Shown here: in pieces, positions 62,741-64,000 of the stretch | Numbering within the stretch: the first letter of the stretch is position 1 | How the letters are laid out: each line of letters opens with the position of its first letter | NCBI GenBank assembly: GCA_947044405.1 | Contig: CAMRHE010000133.1 | Span: 2,480,001-2,544,000, forward strand | Origin: Leptodactylus fallax | Lineage: Eukaryota; Chordata; Amphibia; Anura; Leptodactylidae | Length of the DNA: 64,000 nucleotides | Reading direction: 5' to 3' | Program-made: the position numbers and the translations under genes | The notes under the pieces: model-generated | What the model was told of the DNA's origin: nothing | The model's input: the letters and a program-made list of their open reading frames with translations, nothing else | Databases searched by the model: none

Positions 62741-64000
62741 TGGTCTAGCCGCTAAACAGGTATTCCCACCTTGGACATTTATGCCATATATCCATAACAA
62801 ATACCATAAATGTCAAATAGAAATGGGTCTGGCGTCTACTGTATGTCTGTATGTGGAGAATGGGAGTCGCACGGTCCACAAGCTGAGCCAACTACCACAT
62901 TCGGTAGGACAATAAATGTAAATCTGGCCACGTATGTTTCTGGCTCTCTCCATTCACTTCTACAGCAGTTAAAGGGGTTGTCCTAACTTTAGATATTATC
63001 CCCTATTAATAAGGTAGGGGATAACTTCATGATTGATGGGGGTCTGTCCCCTCCTATCCTGATGAAGCGGCAGGCTGAGCATGCACCCTAACGTTCCATG
63101 TAGTTTCTATGGGAGATCCGGAGATAACCTGAGTACAACTGCCTGCCGTTCCATCAGGACAAAGGAGACCCCCCACGATCGTGAAATTATCCCCTACCCT
63201 ATCGATAAGTGAGAACCTCTAAAGATAGTACAGAACAGCCAAGCACATTTGTGGCCACTTCTTCATTCATTGTCCAAATGGATGCAGCATCCACCTCACC
63301 AGGTAAGTCAGGGAACCCTGTGCGCCACACAGACACTGGTCCCCACACCAGATCCCATTTATCAGGCTGTGATATACTGTCATGCCACCAGTCACAATGC
63401 AGTGCATGAATTGCAGGGAAAGACAACGAAAAGCAAATTTGCAATAATTTCCTCAATCTAACCACCACGTGTAAAAAATTACTGGCACCCCTTTTCTCCT
63501 TACTATATTTGTGTGAATGCTCATCCCCAGGTGTAGCAGTAGATATTTATTATTCTCAATAACTTGCCAGCTGTGTGCTGCACCTTTGTTTTGATGCTAC
63601 TAGAGCTTACTGTTGGCAGAATTACAATGTAAAGGACTACAGTGCAAATGATTCCCCTCCCGCATCTCACAGACAATGCCACCATTTACATCTGCCCATA
63701 TTCCCCTCTATGAAAAGGTGTAAAAGCTGTCATTGCTTAATGGGAGAATTGACTTTCTGGCCACAAAAATGGCACATTACTGGCACATGGTCATTAGCGC
63801 CCAAAAAATAGCCACTTAGTTCATTTTCTGACCTGCATGCCACTTCTAAGGAAAGTCCGAGGAGCAGAACAGGGGTCTTAGAATGACTGTTTTTACCGAA
63901 ATACATTCCAGTCCGTAACTAGCGTAGACTTCAATTCTGCCGCACTGGATCTCACCTTTCCCCTGCGCTCCGATGTCCGCTGCCAATGTCTATTCCGGCA
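62741..64000. other. CEP295 upstream intron, no exon found
   Basis: No stretch here matches the missing N-terminal CEP295 residues in any minus-strand frame. A diverged copy of the duplicated segment (TGCACCTTTGTTTTGATGCT and GTAAAGGACTACAGTG) lies at about 63555-63700, and a TTAAAGGGG MITE end lies near 62970. Confidence 0.5.

Noticed and set aside
61771..64000. Search for the CEP295 N-terminal exons
   Set aside because: No minus-strand frame matches the expected Lys/Glu-rich start of the protein, so those exons must lie beyond the window.

Overview
This window is nuclear DNA of a vertebrate, most likely a frog or toad. The evidence is intron-rich genes whose exons match vertebrate CEP295 and ECHDC3, and introns packed with TTAA-flanked MITEs of the kind known from Xenopus (T2/Kolobok type). 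Tc1/mariner, hAT-like and Penelope-like remnants and a tRNA-derived SINE are also present. There is no bacterial or phage architecture: no operons, no Shine-Dalgarno sites, no CRISPR. The species cannot be named from the sequence.

Layout. 1-13.8 kb is intergenic and made of decayed mobile DNA. It holds a THAP-domain Kolobok-type transposase pseudogene (3.8-5.9 kb), a large foldback element (6.0-6.3 kb), a T2-type MITE (8.6-9.1 kb), and a Penelope-like element with a GIY-YIG endonuclease remnant (10.3-11.0 kb). It also holds a three-layer nest of old Tc1, then MITE, then young Tc1 (11.8-13.5 kb). 13.8-23.1 kb, minus strand, is a complete five-exon ECHDC3 gene coding for 291 residues with every splice phase closing. 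23.1-26.7 kb is an intergenic gap holding a mariner/Tc1 copy chopped up by later insertions. 26.7-61.8 kb, minus strand, is the 3' part of CEP295: 25 exons, about 1,560 codons, a stop codon and a poly(A) signal. The first coding exons lie beyond position 64000.

The two genes are transcribed in the same direction, and the 3' end of CEP295 lies about 3.5 kb upstream of the ECHDC3 start codon. ECHDC3 is a mitochondrial crotonase-fold protein and CEP295 is a centriole protein, so nothing suggests a shared function. All CEP295 exon phases agree except for one extra base in a homopolymer of the exon at 57022-57206. That is either an assembly error or a real frameshift.

The non-coding fraction is where the unusual structure lies. 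There are three independent minisatellites: a 19-bp unit filling a CEP295 intron, a 63-bp unit inside a MITE, and a 31-bp unit in two hAT-like elements. Several MITE families recur in different introns, and a paralogous empty site in the same window documents the Tc1 insertion. I saw no evidence of a wholly new biological system.
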